From Thiothrix sp. UBA5583 (GTDB lineage Bacteria > Pseudomonadota > Gammaproteobacteria > Thiotrichales > Thiotrichaceae), in the NCBI GenBank assembly GCA_002425225.1, contig DILV01000028.1:1-64000 (forward strand): a stretch of DNA of 64,000 bases, read 5' to 3'. Made by a program: the position numbers and the translations under genes. The notes beneath the pieces are model-generated. The model was not told the DNA's origin, ran no database searches, and worked only from the letters and a program-made list of their open reading frames with translations. Of this stretch, positions 16,839 through 24,977 are shown piece after piece. The first letter of the stretch is position 1; the number at the start of each line of letters is the position of its first letter.

Positions 16839-17633
16839 ATGATGCTTATGCTGCGTAACGTTGTTTTAGCGCTGTTATGCGCATGTTCCCTGACGGCTTA
16901 TGCCGCTGATACACCCTCGCCTGATACGTCTGTTCCGCCCGCTGAAAGTCTGTTTATCCGGGATGCTCTGGTGGAAAAAGGGCTGGCAACAGGGCTGGAC
17001 AAAGACCCTGAACTTGCGCGTTTGGTGGAAGAATTCCGCAAGGAACAGCTTGCCCGTTTGGCATTGAATGCCATACTCACGGAAAACATGCCTGACTTTA
17101 ATTCGCGGGCGGAAGAACTCTATCAGGTACGCAAGGACAAGGCTTATTCCCTGCCACTGCGTTTGCGTGTACGGGTACTGGAAATGGATGCCAATGGCGA
17201 CAAGGAAGCCGCGACAATCAAGAAACTGGAAGAATTGCGCGAACAAATTGCTAGTGGCAAGCTGGATTTCAAGATTGCCGTCCTTCAGCACAGTGAAGCG
17301 GCTGACCGCAAACTGACCGAGGGTGACAGCCAGTGGTTTTACAAGGGGCAAAAGCCGGATGTTTTCTACGAAGCTGCCGAGCAATTGACGCCAGAGCAAC
17401 CGCTCAGCAAGGTGGTCGTCCATCGTGGCAGTGCCTGGCTATTGTACTTGCTGGAACGCAAGGCTCCAGAAGTCCGCCCGCTGGATGAAGTCAAACCGGA
17501 AATCATTGCCGAGTTGCAGCGTGAATACCGTGAATCCCAGGAAAAAACCTTGCTGGATGGTTTGCGCGAACAGTTCCGGCAAAAAAATGCCAGTAATACG
17601 GCTCCTGATCCGGCCGCTGGCACAAACAGGTGA
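16839..17633 (+). CDS. Periplasmic parvulin-type peptidyl-prolyl isomerase
   Basis: A 264-residue protein with a signal peptide (cleavage near AYA, residue 22), an SurA/PpiC-like N-terminal helical region and a C-terminal rotamase domain (about 108-210). The rotamase domain shows the degenerate parvulin pattern KLDFKIAVLQHSEA ... GDSQWFYKGQ ... LSKVVVHRGSAWLLYLLERK. It is expected to help fold exported or outer-membrane proteins. The stop overlaps the GTG of the ABC permease, so it heads the glycan-export operon. Similar isomerases occur in exopolysaccharide loci (EpsD-like). Confidence 0.8.
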   Translation: MMLMLRNVVLALLCACSLTAYAADTPSPDTSVPPAESLFIRDALVEKGLATGLDKDPELARLVEEFRKEQLARLALNAILTENMPDFNSRAEELYQVRKDKAYSLPLRLRVRVLEMDANGDKEAATIKKLEELREQIASGKLDFKIAVLQHSEAADRKLTEGDSQWFYKGQKPDVFYEAAEQLTPEQPLSKVVVHRGSAWLLYLLERKAPEVRPLDEVKPEIIAELQREYRESQEKTLLDGLREQFRQKNASNTAPDPAAGTNR

Positions 17634-18409
17634 ATCGGGCGAACCTGACACTGTTCCGACAACTGTTACAACGTGATCTGCGCGAACGTTATACCGGAAC
17701 AGCACTGGGCGTATTCTGGTTACTGGCGCAACCATTATTCATGCTGTTGGTGTACGCTCTGGTATTTGGGGAAATCCTGCAAGTGCGTTCCGGCGGTCAG
17801 GCTATGGCATCGACCGCAACATTTGCCGCCTGGCTGTTTGCCGGGTTGGGTATGTTCAATGCACTGGCGGAAGTGTTGGTACGTTCGCCTGCCATCCTTG
17901 CCGAGCGGCGCGATATATTACTGAATTCCCCCTTGCCTGCCGGGCTGTTGCCGCTGTTGCCGGTTGGTGCTTCTGTTTGGCTGGAATTGCTGTCGGTAGG
18001 TTTGCTGCTGCTGTGGCTGTGCTTGCAAGGGCAGTGCTACTGGCAGGCGTTTTTCTGTTACCCGCCTTTCCTGTTGTTGCGTATCCTGTTGTCAGTGGCG
18101 CTGGCGTATGCACTGGCGGTATTGGGTGTGTTCCTGCGTGACTTGCGCCAAATGATGCCGCCTTTGCTGACGGTGTTGCTTTTGTTGTCCCCCATCGTTT
18201 ATCCACTGGATGCCGTGCCGGAACGTTTCCACGGCTGGTTTGGGTGGAATCCGCTGGCACAACTGGTGCAAGGCTACCGTGCCGCTTTGCTGGAAGGTAT
18301 CTTCCTGTGGGAAAGTTTTGCCTTGCTGTTGGTATGGGTAGTGATGTTGCTGCCATTGGCGCTGCTGTTGTTCCGGCAGTTGATGCCTCGGGCGAGGTAT
18401 GTGCTATGA
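17630..18409 (+). CDS. wzm: Glycan-export ABC transporter permease (Wzm-like)
   Basis: A 259-residue inner-membrane permease of the ABC-2 family for polysaccharide/O-antigen export. It begins with the typical amphipathic RDLRERYTGTALGVFWLLAQPLF motif and has about six membrane helices. The conserved VFLRDLRQMMPPLLTVLLLLSPIVYPLDAVPE segment lies near residues 165-195. It pairs with the ATPase encoded directly after it (ATGA overlap). The start is GTG at 17630. Together they should move a lipid-linked glycan from the cytoplasmic to the periplasmic leaflet. Confidence 0.92.
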   Translation: MNRANLTLFRQLLQRDLRERYTGTALGVFWLLAQPLFMLLVYALVFGEILQVRSGGQAMASTATFAAWLFAGLGMFNALAEVLVRSPAILAERRDILLNSPLPAGLLPLLPVGASVWLELLSVGLLLLWLCLQGQCYWQAFFCYPPFLLLRILLSVALAYALAVLGVFLRDLRQMMPPLLTVLLLLSPIVYPLDAVPERFHGWFGWNPLAQLVQGYRAALLEGIFLWESFALLLVWVVMLLPLALLLFRQLMPRARYVL

Positions 18410-19611
18410 ATCCGGGGCTGGCGATCAGGCTGGTGCAAGCGGGTATTGCTTACCGGCGTTATGCGCATCCGCGTGATGCCTTGCTGGAATGGCTGTTGCG
18501 CCGCCCGCGTCATGCCTGTTTCCATGCTTTGCAGGACATTAGCCTGGATGTAGCGGCTGGTGATTCGCTGGGCATTGTCGGTGACAATGGGGCAGGCAAG
18601 AGTACTTTTCTGAAAATGCTGGCGGGAAATTTGCCACCAACCAGTGGGAGCTGCGTCGTTCAGGGCAGGCGTTCCGCCTTGCTGGAACTGGGGAGCGGCT
18701 TGCACCCCGACTTCAGTGGTGTGGATAATGCCCGCATGGGGTTGGCACTGCGCGGGCTTACCCATGCTGACATCGAGCGCAAGCTGCCGGAGGTGCTGGC
18801 GTTTGCCGAACTGGGCGAATTTGTCCACCAGCCGGTCAAAACCTGGTCCAGCGGCATGGTGGTCAGGCTGGTATTTGCCATCGCTGCCGTGATTGAGCCG
18901 CAGGTGTTGATTGTGGATGAAGCCTTGTCGGTGGGCGACCAGTATTTCCAGAAAAAGTCACTCGACCGGATGCGGGCGATTCTGGAGGGGGGGGCGACGC
19001 TGGTATTCTGCTCCCACAACCTGTATCAGGTGCGGGAAATGTGCCGTCAGGCAATCTGGCTGGAACACGGCAGGGTACGGATGCAAGGCCCGGCACAAGC
19101 GGTGGTGGATGCCTATCAGGATGACGTGCGCGGAAGAACACTCCCTTCCCCCCTCGTGGGGGAAGGGTTGGGGATGGGGGGGAATCCCCGGCTTCTTTCC
19201 GTTACCCTCGAACGCAACACTTACCAAACCCTCGACCCTTTCACCATCACCATTCATGCCAGTCACGCTCAACACCCCCTGCACGACATCCACGTCGGTA
19301 TTGTCATCCGCCGTAACGATGACATCCAGTGTTATGGCATCAGCACCGTGCACGATGGCGTGACCATGCAGCCGCTGGCTGAGGGTGTGGCTGCAACCAG
19401 GTTTGTGATTGATTCCCTGCCGTTGCTGTCGGGCGAATATTGTCTGGAAGTGTGGCTGATCGACGCCAGCGGCGTGCATGTGTACGACTCGCGCGAACGT
19501 TGTTGCCATTTCCGGGTACAACAGGCTTCGCAGGCGCAAGGCATTGGCATGGCATGGTTGCCACATCGCTGGGAAACGGTGGGGGTGGAAACCAATGCGC
19601 TGGCGGCCTGA
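18406..19611 (+). CDS. wzt: Glycan-export ABC transporter ATPase with C-terminal sugar-binding domain (Wzt-like)
   Basis: A 401-residue ATPase. The N-terminal nucleotide-binding domain has Walker A GDNGAGKST (about residue 61), the Wzt-type signature WSSGM (about 147) and Walker B VLIVDEAL. The C-terminal domain (about 265-395) resembles the Wzt carbohydrate-binding domain that selects finished glycans in O9a-type export systems. A linker around 246-261 (LPSPLVGEGLGMGGNPR) is coded by a REP-like DNA element and is probably a recent insertion. A run of 8 G at 18987-18994 lies within the ATPase domain. The start overlaps the permease stop. Confidence 0.93.
   Translation: MNPGLAIRLVQAGIAYRRYAHPRDALLEWLLRRPRHACFHALQDISLDVAAGDSLGIVGDNGAGKSTFLKMLAGNLPPTSGSCVVQGRRSALLELGSGLHPDFSGVDNARMGLALRGLTHADIERKLPEVLAFAELGEFVHQPVKTWSSGMVVRLVFAIAAVIEPQVLIVDEALSVGDQYFQKKSLDRMRAILEGGATLVFCSHNLYQVREMCRQAIWLEHGRVRMQGPAQAVVDAYQDDVRGRTLPSPLVGEGLGMGGNPRLLSVTLERNTYQTLDPFTITIHASHAQHPLHDIHVGIVIRRNDDIQCYGISTVHDGVTMQPLAEGVAATRFVIDSLPLLSGEYCLEVWLIDASGVHVYDSRERCCHFRVQQASQAQGIGMAWLPHRWETVGVETNALAA
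19141..19183 (+). repeat. REP-like palindromic repeat inside wzt
   Basis: CTTCCCCC and GGGGGAAG flank a short CTCGT-type centre, followed by GGGTTGGGGATGGGGGG. Its reverse complement resembles the repeat at 36109-36149 (CCCCTCACCCCAACCCCT followed by a CTCC/GGAG palindrome). It is read through in frame as the linker between the two Wzt domains. Confidence 0.65.
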
Positions 19612-20503
19612 TACGTTTTCCTTGCGTTATAACCTGTTGTTTCCGGCTTATGCTCGCTTGCCACCGTCGCTGGGCTACCGGCTGGCTGCACAACAGGCAT
19701 CTGTTTTCCGGCAACGCAGGCCGGAAGAGGAACAGGCCATCCGCACCCCGATGCAAGCCGCCTTTCCCCGTGCGAGTGCTGCGCAACTGTCCGGCTGGCT
19801 GGCTGATTACTACCGGATGGTGGAACAGGAAGCGCTGGACACCTGGTATCTGCATCAGCCGCCCATTCAGCAGGTGGTGGAGCTGCAAGGTTTTGCAGCG
19901 GTGGAACAGGCTCGCAGGCAAGGCAAACGGGTGTTGTTGACTGGTGGGCATTTCGGGCGCTTCTGGCTGGCTGGCCCGGCGATGCGTGCGGCGGGGCACA
20001 CGACCGGCACGATTACCCGTGATGGCGGGCAGGAAAACAGCCACGGCCTGCATCCGGCAGAATACCGTTATCGCCTGTTCAAGCTGCAACGTTTGCAACA
20101 GGTACTGGGTGGGCCGTTTCTGGTGGAGGGTGATGACTTGCGCCCTTTGTATCGCGCACTGGATAAACACCTGATTGCGCTGATTTTTGATGTTCCTTAC
20201 CCTCAAGTACACATGGGTAGCGTGACAGTTCCTTTCCTTGGGAGTAGGATAAGCCTACCTGCCGGTATTTATCGAATTGCAACAAAAACGAAGGCAGTGG
20301 TCGCGCCTTTTTTCATGCGCGATCTGGGGGATGGACGGGTAATCGCGGAATTTTCTGCGCTACTTGATCCGCCCGATTACGATGAATCAGCGATGATGAG
20401 CCAGCTCGCCAGCCAGCTTGAGGCAAGAATCACGGAAAGCCCCGGACACTGGTGGTTGTGGCCTGCATTGCCGCTGTTACAACGGGATAACAACTATGAA
20501 TAA
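19595..20503 (+). CDS. LpxL-like acyltransferase homologue, catalytic motif altered
   Basis: A 302-residue protein related to the lysophospholipid/lipid A acyltransferase superfamily (LpxL/HtrB). The block TGGHFGRFWLAGPAMRAAG corresponds to the HX4(D/E) catalytic region, but the acidic position is Trp here. The C-terminal WTHRRFK block seen in true LpxL proteins is missing. Later blocks (ALIFDVPYP, VPFLGSRISLPAGIYRIA) keep the family pattern. I use the ATG at 19595 inside the end of wzt. It may bind rather than transfer acyl chains, or use another catalytic residue. Its position suggests it modifies, or senses, the lipid-linked glycan exported by Wzm/Wzt. Confidence 0.7.
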   Translation: MRWRPDTFSLRYNLLFPAYARLPPSLGYRLAAQQASVFRQRRPEEEQAIRTPMQAAFPRASAAQLSGWLADYYRMVEQEALDTWYLHQPPIQQVVELQGFAAVEQARRQGKRVLLTGGHFGRFWLAGPAMRAAGHTTGTITRDGGQENSHGLHPAEYRYRLFKLQRLQQVLGGPFLVEGDDLRPLYRALDKHLIALIFDVPYPQVHMGSVTVPFLGSRISLPAGIYRIATKTKAVVAPFFMRDLGDGRVIAEFSALLDPPDYDESAMMSQLASQLEARITESPGHWWLWPALPLLQRDNNYE

Positions 20504-21392
20504 GGCCGCTTCCAAACTACCTTTGCATGACAACCATTCCCACAGCCAGATTGTGCGCCGTGTGCCGCGTTACGCGCATGTGCTGGAACTGGGCTGTGCC
20601 ACCGGCAGCATGTCGAAACTGCTGAAAGAGCATTGCGATGCCACCATCATCGGCGTGGACAACAACCCGCGTACTGCTTGGCAGGCTCGTTGTTTCTGCG
20701 ATTACGTTCTGACCGAGGATCTGGATGACCCGCACAGCCTGGATGCGCTGGAAGACGAGAAATTCGACGTCATTACCTTGGTCGATGTGCTGGAACATCT
20801 GCGAGATCCTGCCGGATTGTTACGCCGGGTCAAGCCCTTGTTGCTGGACGAAGGTCAGTTGTTACTGTCAGTGCCCAATATTGCCCATGCATCGGTACGG
20901 CTGGAATTGTTGCGCGGCAGTTTCCAGTATGAAGACAGCGGCATTCTGGACGCTTCCCACCTGAAATTTTTTACAGTTACCAGTCTGCAAGCCCTGCTGG
21001 CTGAAGCCGGTTTTGTGTTGCAAGCGCTGGAATACACCTGGCACGATCTGGCAGATGATGTCATCAGTGAATACCTGCAAGCCGCCGGTTTGGCAGTGAC
21101 GCCGGAAGCCCTGGCAGCTTTCCACACGCCCGAAGCGATGGCTTACCAATTCATTGTGGCGGCTCAGCCAATGCAGGCTGCCACCCACCAGACCTTTGCC
21201 TTGCCATTGAAACCACTGACAGCCTCACAGGATACCTGGGCGGGCTTGCAGCAGGATTTGGCACAAACCCGGCAGGCGCTGGCAGATGCACAAGCAGAAT
21301 TAGGCAGGGTGTACGCAACCCGTAGCTGGCAGATGCTGCGGCGAGGTGCGAATGCCTGGCGGGGTATTCAGTCGCGGTTCACGCACCATTGA
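20496..21392 (+). CDS. SAM-dependent methyltransferase with coiled-coil tail
   Basis: A class I methyltransferase of 298 residues. The SAM-binding motif is VLELGCATGSMSKLL near residue 30, followed by IIGVDNNP, FDVITLVDVLEHLRDP (motif IV) and LLLSVPNIAHAS. After the catalytic domain (to about 220) comes a short coiled coil (QQDLAQTRQALADAQAEL) and a tail YATRSWQMLRRGANAW. Such tails are common in surface-glycan proteins. The start ATG overlaps the previous stop. It probably methylates a sugar or caps chain growth; O9-type systems with Wzt sugar-binding domains often use terminal methylation as export signal, so a capping role is plausible. Confidence 0.85.
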   Translation: MNKAASKLPLHDNHSHSQIVRRVPRYAHVLELGCATGSMSKLLKEHCDATIIGVDNNPRTAWQARCFCDYVLTEDLDDPHSLDALEDEKFDVITLVDVLEHLRDPAGLLRRVKPLLLDEGQLLLSVPNIAHASVRLELLRGSFQYEDSGILDASHLKFFTVTSLQALLAEAGFVLQALEYTWHDLADDVISEYLQAAGLAVTPEALAAFHTPEAMAYQFIVAAQPMQAATHQTFALPLKPLTASQDTWAGLQQDLAQTRQALADAQAELGRVYATRSWQMLRRGANAWRGIQSRFTHH

Positions 21393-21444
21393 TACACTCG
21401 AAAACAGGCTAAATCGCAATAATAATAACAAGTTGGAGGGATGC

Positions 21445-22725
21445 GTGGAGCAGGCGACAGGTGGGGAAATCAAGGTCAGCGTTATCATGCCAGCCTTTAA
21501 CCATGCCCGCTGGGTGCGTTCGGCCATCGAATCCGTGCTGGCACAGTCGCTGACTGCACTGGAGCTGATCGTGATTGATGATGCTTCCACGGATGCTAGC
21601 TGGGAAACCATCCAGGCGGTACGTACCGACCATGCCGATACCCGGCTGCAATGCCTGCGCCATGCCAGCAACCAGGGTGCGCCTGCCACCATTAATGAGG
21701 GTTTGCGCCATGCACAAGGCGAATACCTTGCCATTATCAATTCCGATGACATCTGGGAACCCAATCGGCTCGAACGCTTGCTGCATGTTGCCGAAACCAC
21801 CCGGCAGGATTTTTTGTGCAGTGATGTATTTTTGCTGGATGCCGACTCCTTACCATGTGAAACCACAGAACATCACTGGGTAGCCTGGTTTGAAAACCTG
21901 AAACAGGATTACGCCAGCCATGCCGATGTGCTGGCAACTTTGCTGCGCGGCAATTTCCTGATTACCACCTCCAATTTCCTGTTTCACCGGCGGGTGTATG
22001 CACGGGTAGGGGAGTTTGCCGACCTGCGTTATGTGCATGATTACGACTATGCCTTGCGGGTACTGGTCGCCGGGTTCGGGATGCGTTTCCTGTCGGGGGA
22101 AAAACTGCTGGGCTATCGTTTGCACGGTTCCAATACCATCCGTGAGCAACCATTGGCAGCGATTGAGGAAAATACCCGCTTGTTGCTGGGCTGGTTGCCT
22201 TGCCTGCATGAGTGGCTGGATGAACAGCGTTTGCAGGGTCTACAGTTCCAGTTGCAAAGCCTGTACCGCTATACCGGGGAAGAGTGGCAAACCACTATCC
22301 ATAACCGGCTGGTTGCCAAGGAACAGGAATTGTTCCCGCTGATTGCAGACCGTGACCGCTGGATTGCCGAGCGCGACCATAGTATTACCGGTTTGCAGCA
22401 ACATTTACAGCAGCAACAGGGTTGGTTGGTTGAGCGTGACCAGTGGATCAGCGAACGTGACACGATCATCCGGCAGCAGGCACTGGCCTTGCAGGAACAT
22501 GCCCACTGGGTGGCTGAACGTGACCTGTGGGTAGCACAGCGTGATGGCTGGATTGCCGAGCGTGACCAATGGATAGCTGAACGTGATGCCCTGATCCGGC
22601 AATTACAGCAACAACAACAACAACTACGCAACAGCCGTGCTTTCCGTTTGGGGGAAAGCCTGCTTGCACCGCTGCGCTATGTGCAGCAGCTTCTCAGGGG
22701 GAATGTGTTATGCCTGAAAAACTGA
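21445..22725 (+). CDS. Family 2 glycosyltransferase with W-I-A-E-R-D repeat coiled coil
   Basis: A 426-residue protein. Residues 10-about 230 are a GT-A domain: VSVIMPAFNHARWVRSAI, VIDDASTDAS and the acidic motif NSDDIWEPNRLERL. From about 290 to 395 there is a charged helical segment with repeated W-(I/V/L)-x-(E/Q)-R-D units (at least five) separated by Q-rich linkers. It closes with NSRAFRLGESLLAPLRYV, a tail related to that of the upstream methyltransferase. The start is GTG at 21445 after GGAGGG. The repeat is probably a coiled coil for partner assembly or length control. It overlaps the next gene by 16 bases. Confidence 0.88.
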   Translation: MEQATGGEIKVSVIMPAFNHARWVRSAIESVLAQSLTALELIVIDDASTDASWETIQAVRTDHADTRLQCLRHASNQGAPATINEGLRHAQGEYLAIINSDDIWEPNRLERLLHVAETTRQDFLCSDVFLLDADSLPCETTEHHWVAWFENLKQDYASHADVLATLLRGNFLITTSNFLFHRRVYARVGEFADLRYVHDYDYALRVLVAGFGMRFLSGEKLLGYRLHGSNTIREQPLAAIEENTRLLLGWLPCLHEWLDEQRLQGLQFQLQSLYRYTGEEWQTTIHNRLVAKEQELFPLIADRDRWIAERDHSITGLQQHLQQQQGWLVERDQWISERDTIIRQQALALQEHAHWVAERDLWVAQRDGWIAERDQWIAERDALIRQLQQQQQQLRNSRAFRLGESLLAPLRYVQQLLRGNVLCLKN

Positions 22726-24779
22726 TCCTGCGGGATTGGCAGAAAATCCGTACATGGCTGGAGCCGCGCATTCAGGCGGGGGAAATCCGGCTGATTTCAC
22801 TGGATATTTTCGATACCTTGCTGGCGCGTTGTGTGGAGCCGCCGGAAATTGTCCAGCACGCGGTTTGTCGTGCTGTCGGTAAAAAAGTGGGTATTGCCCC
22901 CAGTCTGGTCTGGCAGGCTCGCCAGCAAGCGGAACAGACATTGCGGGTGGAAGCGGTGGCAGCCGGGTTTGACCATGAATGCCGTTACATCGACCTGTTG
23001 CCGCGCTGGATGGAAAATCTGTTCCAAGAGCAGGATCAGGCTCTGGGGCATTTCATGTGCCAGACCGAATTATCGCTGGAAGACGCCAGCTTGCACGTCA
23101 AGCCGGATGCACGGGTATTCATGGACTGGGTACGTGAGCAGGGCGTGAAAATGGTGGCAGTGTCTGACATGTACCTCAACCGTGACTTGCTGAGTGAGCT
23201 GTTGGGGCGCAAGGGGCTGCTGCATTACTTTGAGCATGTGTATGTCTCTGCCGATTATCAGGAAGGCAAATACAGTGGGCGCTTGTACCGCCGTATGTTG
23301 CAGCGCCAGTTGGTGACAGCAGGGCAGGTGGTGCATATCGGTGACAACCCGGTATCTGACCGGCGCATGGCCTGCAAGGAAGGTATCCAGGGGGTGTGGC
23401 TGTACGAGAAAAAGGAACTGCGCCGCCGTGAACGGTTGGCCTTGTCTGCCCGCATGTCACAGCGTGGCAGTATCTGGGTGGGGCGGCACTTTTTCGAGAC
23501 CGTGCAAACCCGTATCCATCAGGATGACAGCCTGAACCCGCGCAATTTCTTCTTCCGTTATGGGCGTGATGTGCTGGGGCCTGCTTTCAGCGTATTCATG
23601 CAAGGTTTGCAGGAGCGTTTGCAGCGTCAGCAGCAACAGGGGCAGTCAGTGGAAAAGCTGCTGTTTGTGGCACGCGATGGCTTCCTGTTCGAGCGCATGT
23701 ACCGCGATCTGGAAGAGCAGTTACCAGCAGAATACGTTTACCTGTCTCGCAAGGTGATTACTGCGGCATCAGTGGCGGATGGCTTGAGCCATGAGCAAGC
23801 CGTCGTTGCTTTCTATAACCCCAAACAACAGGGGCTGGAGTCAGTCTGCAAGGTCTACGGCTTGCCGGAAGCCGAGTTGCAACCGCTGGCGAAGGATCAC
23901 GGTTTCGCCGATTTCACCGCGCCGATTCACAACTGGCAGGATACCCGTCTGCACAATTTTCTGCGTGACCACAAGGTACAGGCCATTGTCCGCCGGGTAG
24001 GCGGCAAGCATCGTGACTTGTTGCAACGCTATCTGCAACAGATCGGTTTCTTTGCCCACAAGCGAGTGGCATTGGTGGATATTGGCTGGAATGGCACAGT
24101 GCAGAAATTCCTCAAACAAGCCTTTGGCAAGCGGGCAGATTTTCCGGTGCTGCATGGCTATTACTTTGCCTTTGTCCCCAAGCTGTATGCCGATTTCGGT
24201 GACAACAATGTGTGTGAAGGCATTGTGCATGATTCACGGCGGGGCAATGCCTGTGAGCGCATTCCGGCAGAGTTTGAGGAAATTTTCGAGCAAGGGGCGC
24301 GTTCCTATGAGGCGACCACGATCGGCTACCGTGATTGTGAAGGCCGTATTGAACCCGTGCTGAAACCGGACAGTGCCCCAGACCGGCTGGCAGAATTGCG
24401 TTGCAATGCCTCTGTGGCGCGGATGCAGGAAGGTATCCTCTGCCACTGGCAGCATTATCAGGCAGTGCAACGCTTGACCGGTTACAGCAGCCAGCAGTTA
24501 TTGCCCTATGTGCATGGCGTGCTGGAACGGGCGGTGGTGTATCCCACCCGTGAAGAAACCCGTGAGCTGACCCGGCTGGTGCATACCGAAGATTTCGGGC
24601 ATGACCATGTGCTGGAGCTGGGCAAGCGGGCGCTGGGGCTGGGAGATTTGCTGCGCCCACGCAAGGTGTTGCAACACATGCGGGTAGCCGCATGGCGCTA
24701 TGCCTTGCTGGACAAGATTCCGACCGGCTTGCCGAATTTCGCTTGCCGCATGATGTATTTACATACTGTGGAAAAATAA
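22710..24779 (+). CDS. Large HAD-superfamily-like protein of glycan clusters
   Basis: A 689-residue protein. The N-terminal domain is HAD-like: motif I LISLDIFDTLLAR near residue 30, motif II VAVSDMYLN near 147, and motif IV region VHIGDNPVSDRRMA near 210. A second region (about 300-540) contains LLFVARDGFLFERMYRDL, which resembles another HAD motif I, and VALVDIGWNGTVQKFLKQA. Proteins of this layout are found beside glycosyltransferases in polysaccharide loci, but their reaction is not established. It may be a sugar-phosphate phosphatase or phosphotransferase. The start overlaps the glycosyltransferase end, so it belongs to the same operon. Confidence 0.75.
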   Translation: MPEKLILRDWQKIRTWLEPRIQAGEIRLISLDIFDTLLARCVEPPEIVQHAVCRAVGKKVGIAPSLVWQARQQAEQTLRVEAVAAGFDHECRYIDLLPRWMENLFQEQDQALGHFMCQTELSLEDASLHVKPDARVFMDWVREQGVKMVAVSDMYLNRDLLSELLGRKGLLHYFEHVYVSADYQEGKYSGRLYRRMLQRQLVTAGQVVHIGDNPVSDRRMACKEGIQGVWLYEKKELRRRERLALSARMSQRGSIWVGRHFFETVQTRIHQDDSLNPRNFFFRYGRDVLGPAFSVFMQGLQERLQRQQQQGQSVEKLLFVARDGFLFERMYRDLEEQLPAEYVYLSRKVITAASVADGLSHEQAVVAFYNPKQQGLESVCKVYGLPEAELQPLAKDHGFADFTAPIHNWQDTRLHNFLRDHKVQAIVRRVGGKHRDLLQRYLQQIGFFAHKRVALVDIGWNGTVQKFLKQAFGKRADFPVLHGYYFAFVPKLYADFGDNNVCEGIVHDSRRGNACERIPAEFEEIFEQGARSYEATTIGYRDCEGRIEPVLKPDSAPDRLAELRCNASVARMQEGILCHWQHYQAVQRLTGYSSQQLLPYVHGVLERAVVYPTREETRELTRLVHTEDFGHDHVLELGKRALGLGDLLRPRKVLQHMRVAAWRYALLDKIPTGLPNFACRMMYLHTVEK

Positions 24780-24792
24780 GGGGCAGGCAAGA

Positions 24793-24975
24793 ATGGTCTT
24801 ACATCCGGCAAAACTGTTTGTTTACGCGCTGGCGTTCCGCTTCTCTTCGGGGCGCGGGCGCTGTTTCAGCCCCGGTTTCAAGGCGTTGTCAGGCTGGTAT
24901 GCCAGCCGTGTGCAGCAATGGCTGTTTGACCGCGCTGCTGCCAAATGGTGGCGGGCTTATCTGGAAAGGGATTGA
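24793..24975 (+). CDS. Small hypothetical protein
   Basis: A 60-residue basic, Trp/Arg-rich reading frame (MVLHPAKLFVYALAFRF start, KWWRAYLERD end). It fits exactly between the HAD-like gene (13-base gap) and the next glycosyltransferase (2-base gap). A purine-rich GGGGCAGG stretch precedes the ATG. The tight fit and sequence style suggest a real gene; no family is recognised. It could be a membrane-surface helix protein or a remnant of a glycosyltransferase tail. Confidence 0.5.
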   Translation: MVLHPAKLFVYALAFRFSSGRGRCFSPGFKALSGWYASRVQQWLFDRAAAKWWRAYLERD

Positions 24976-24977
24976 AC

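Noticed and set aside
18244..18405. N-terminal extension of Wzt upstream of 18406
   Set aside because: It lies wholly inside the permease gene; the ATG at 18406 with the ATGA overlap gives the normal Wzt start.
22266..22640. Possible CRISPR-like array or DNA satellite
   Set aside because: The repetition is of short coding units (RD-W-I-A-E) within a reading frame, with no constant repeat/spacer sizes and no cas genes.
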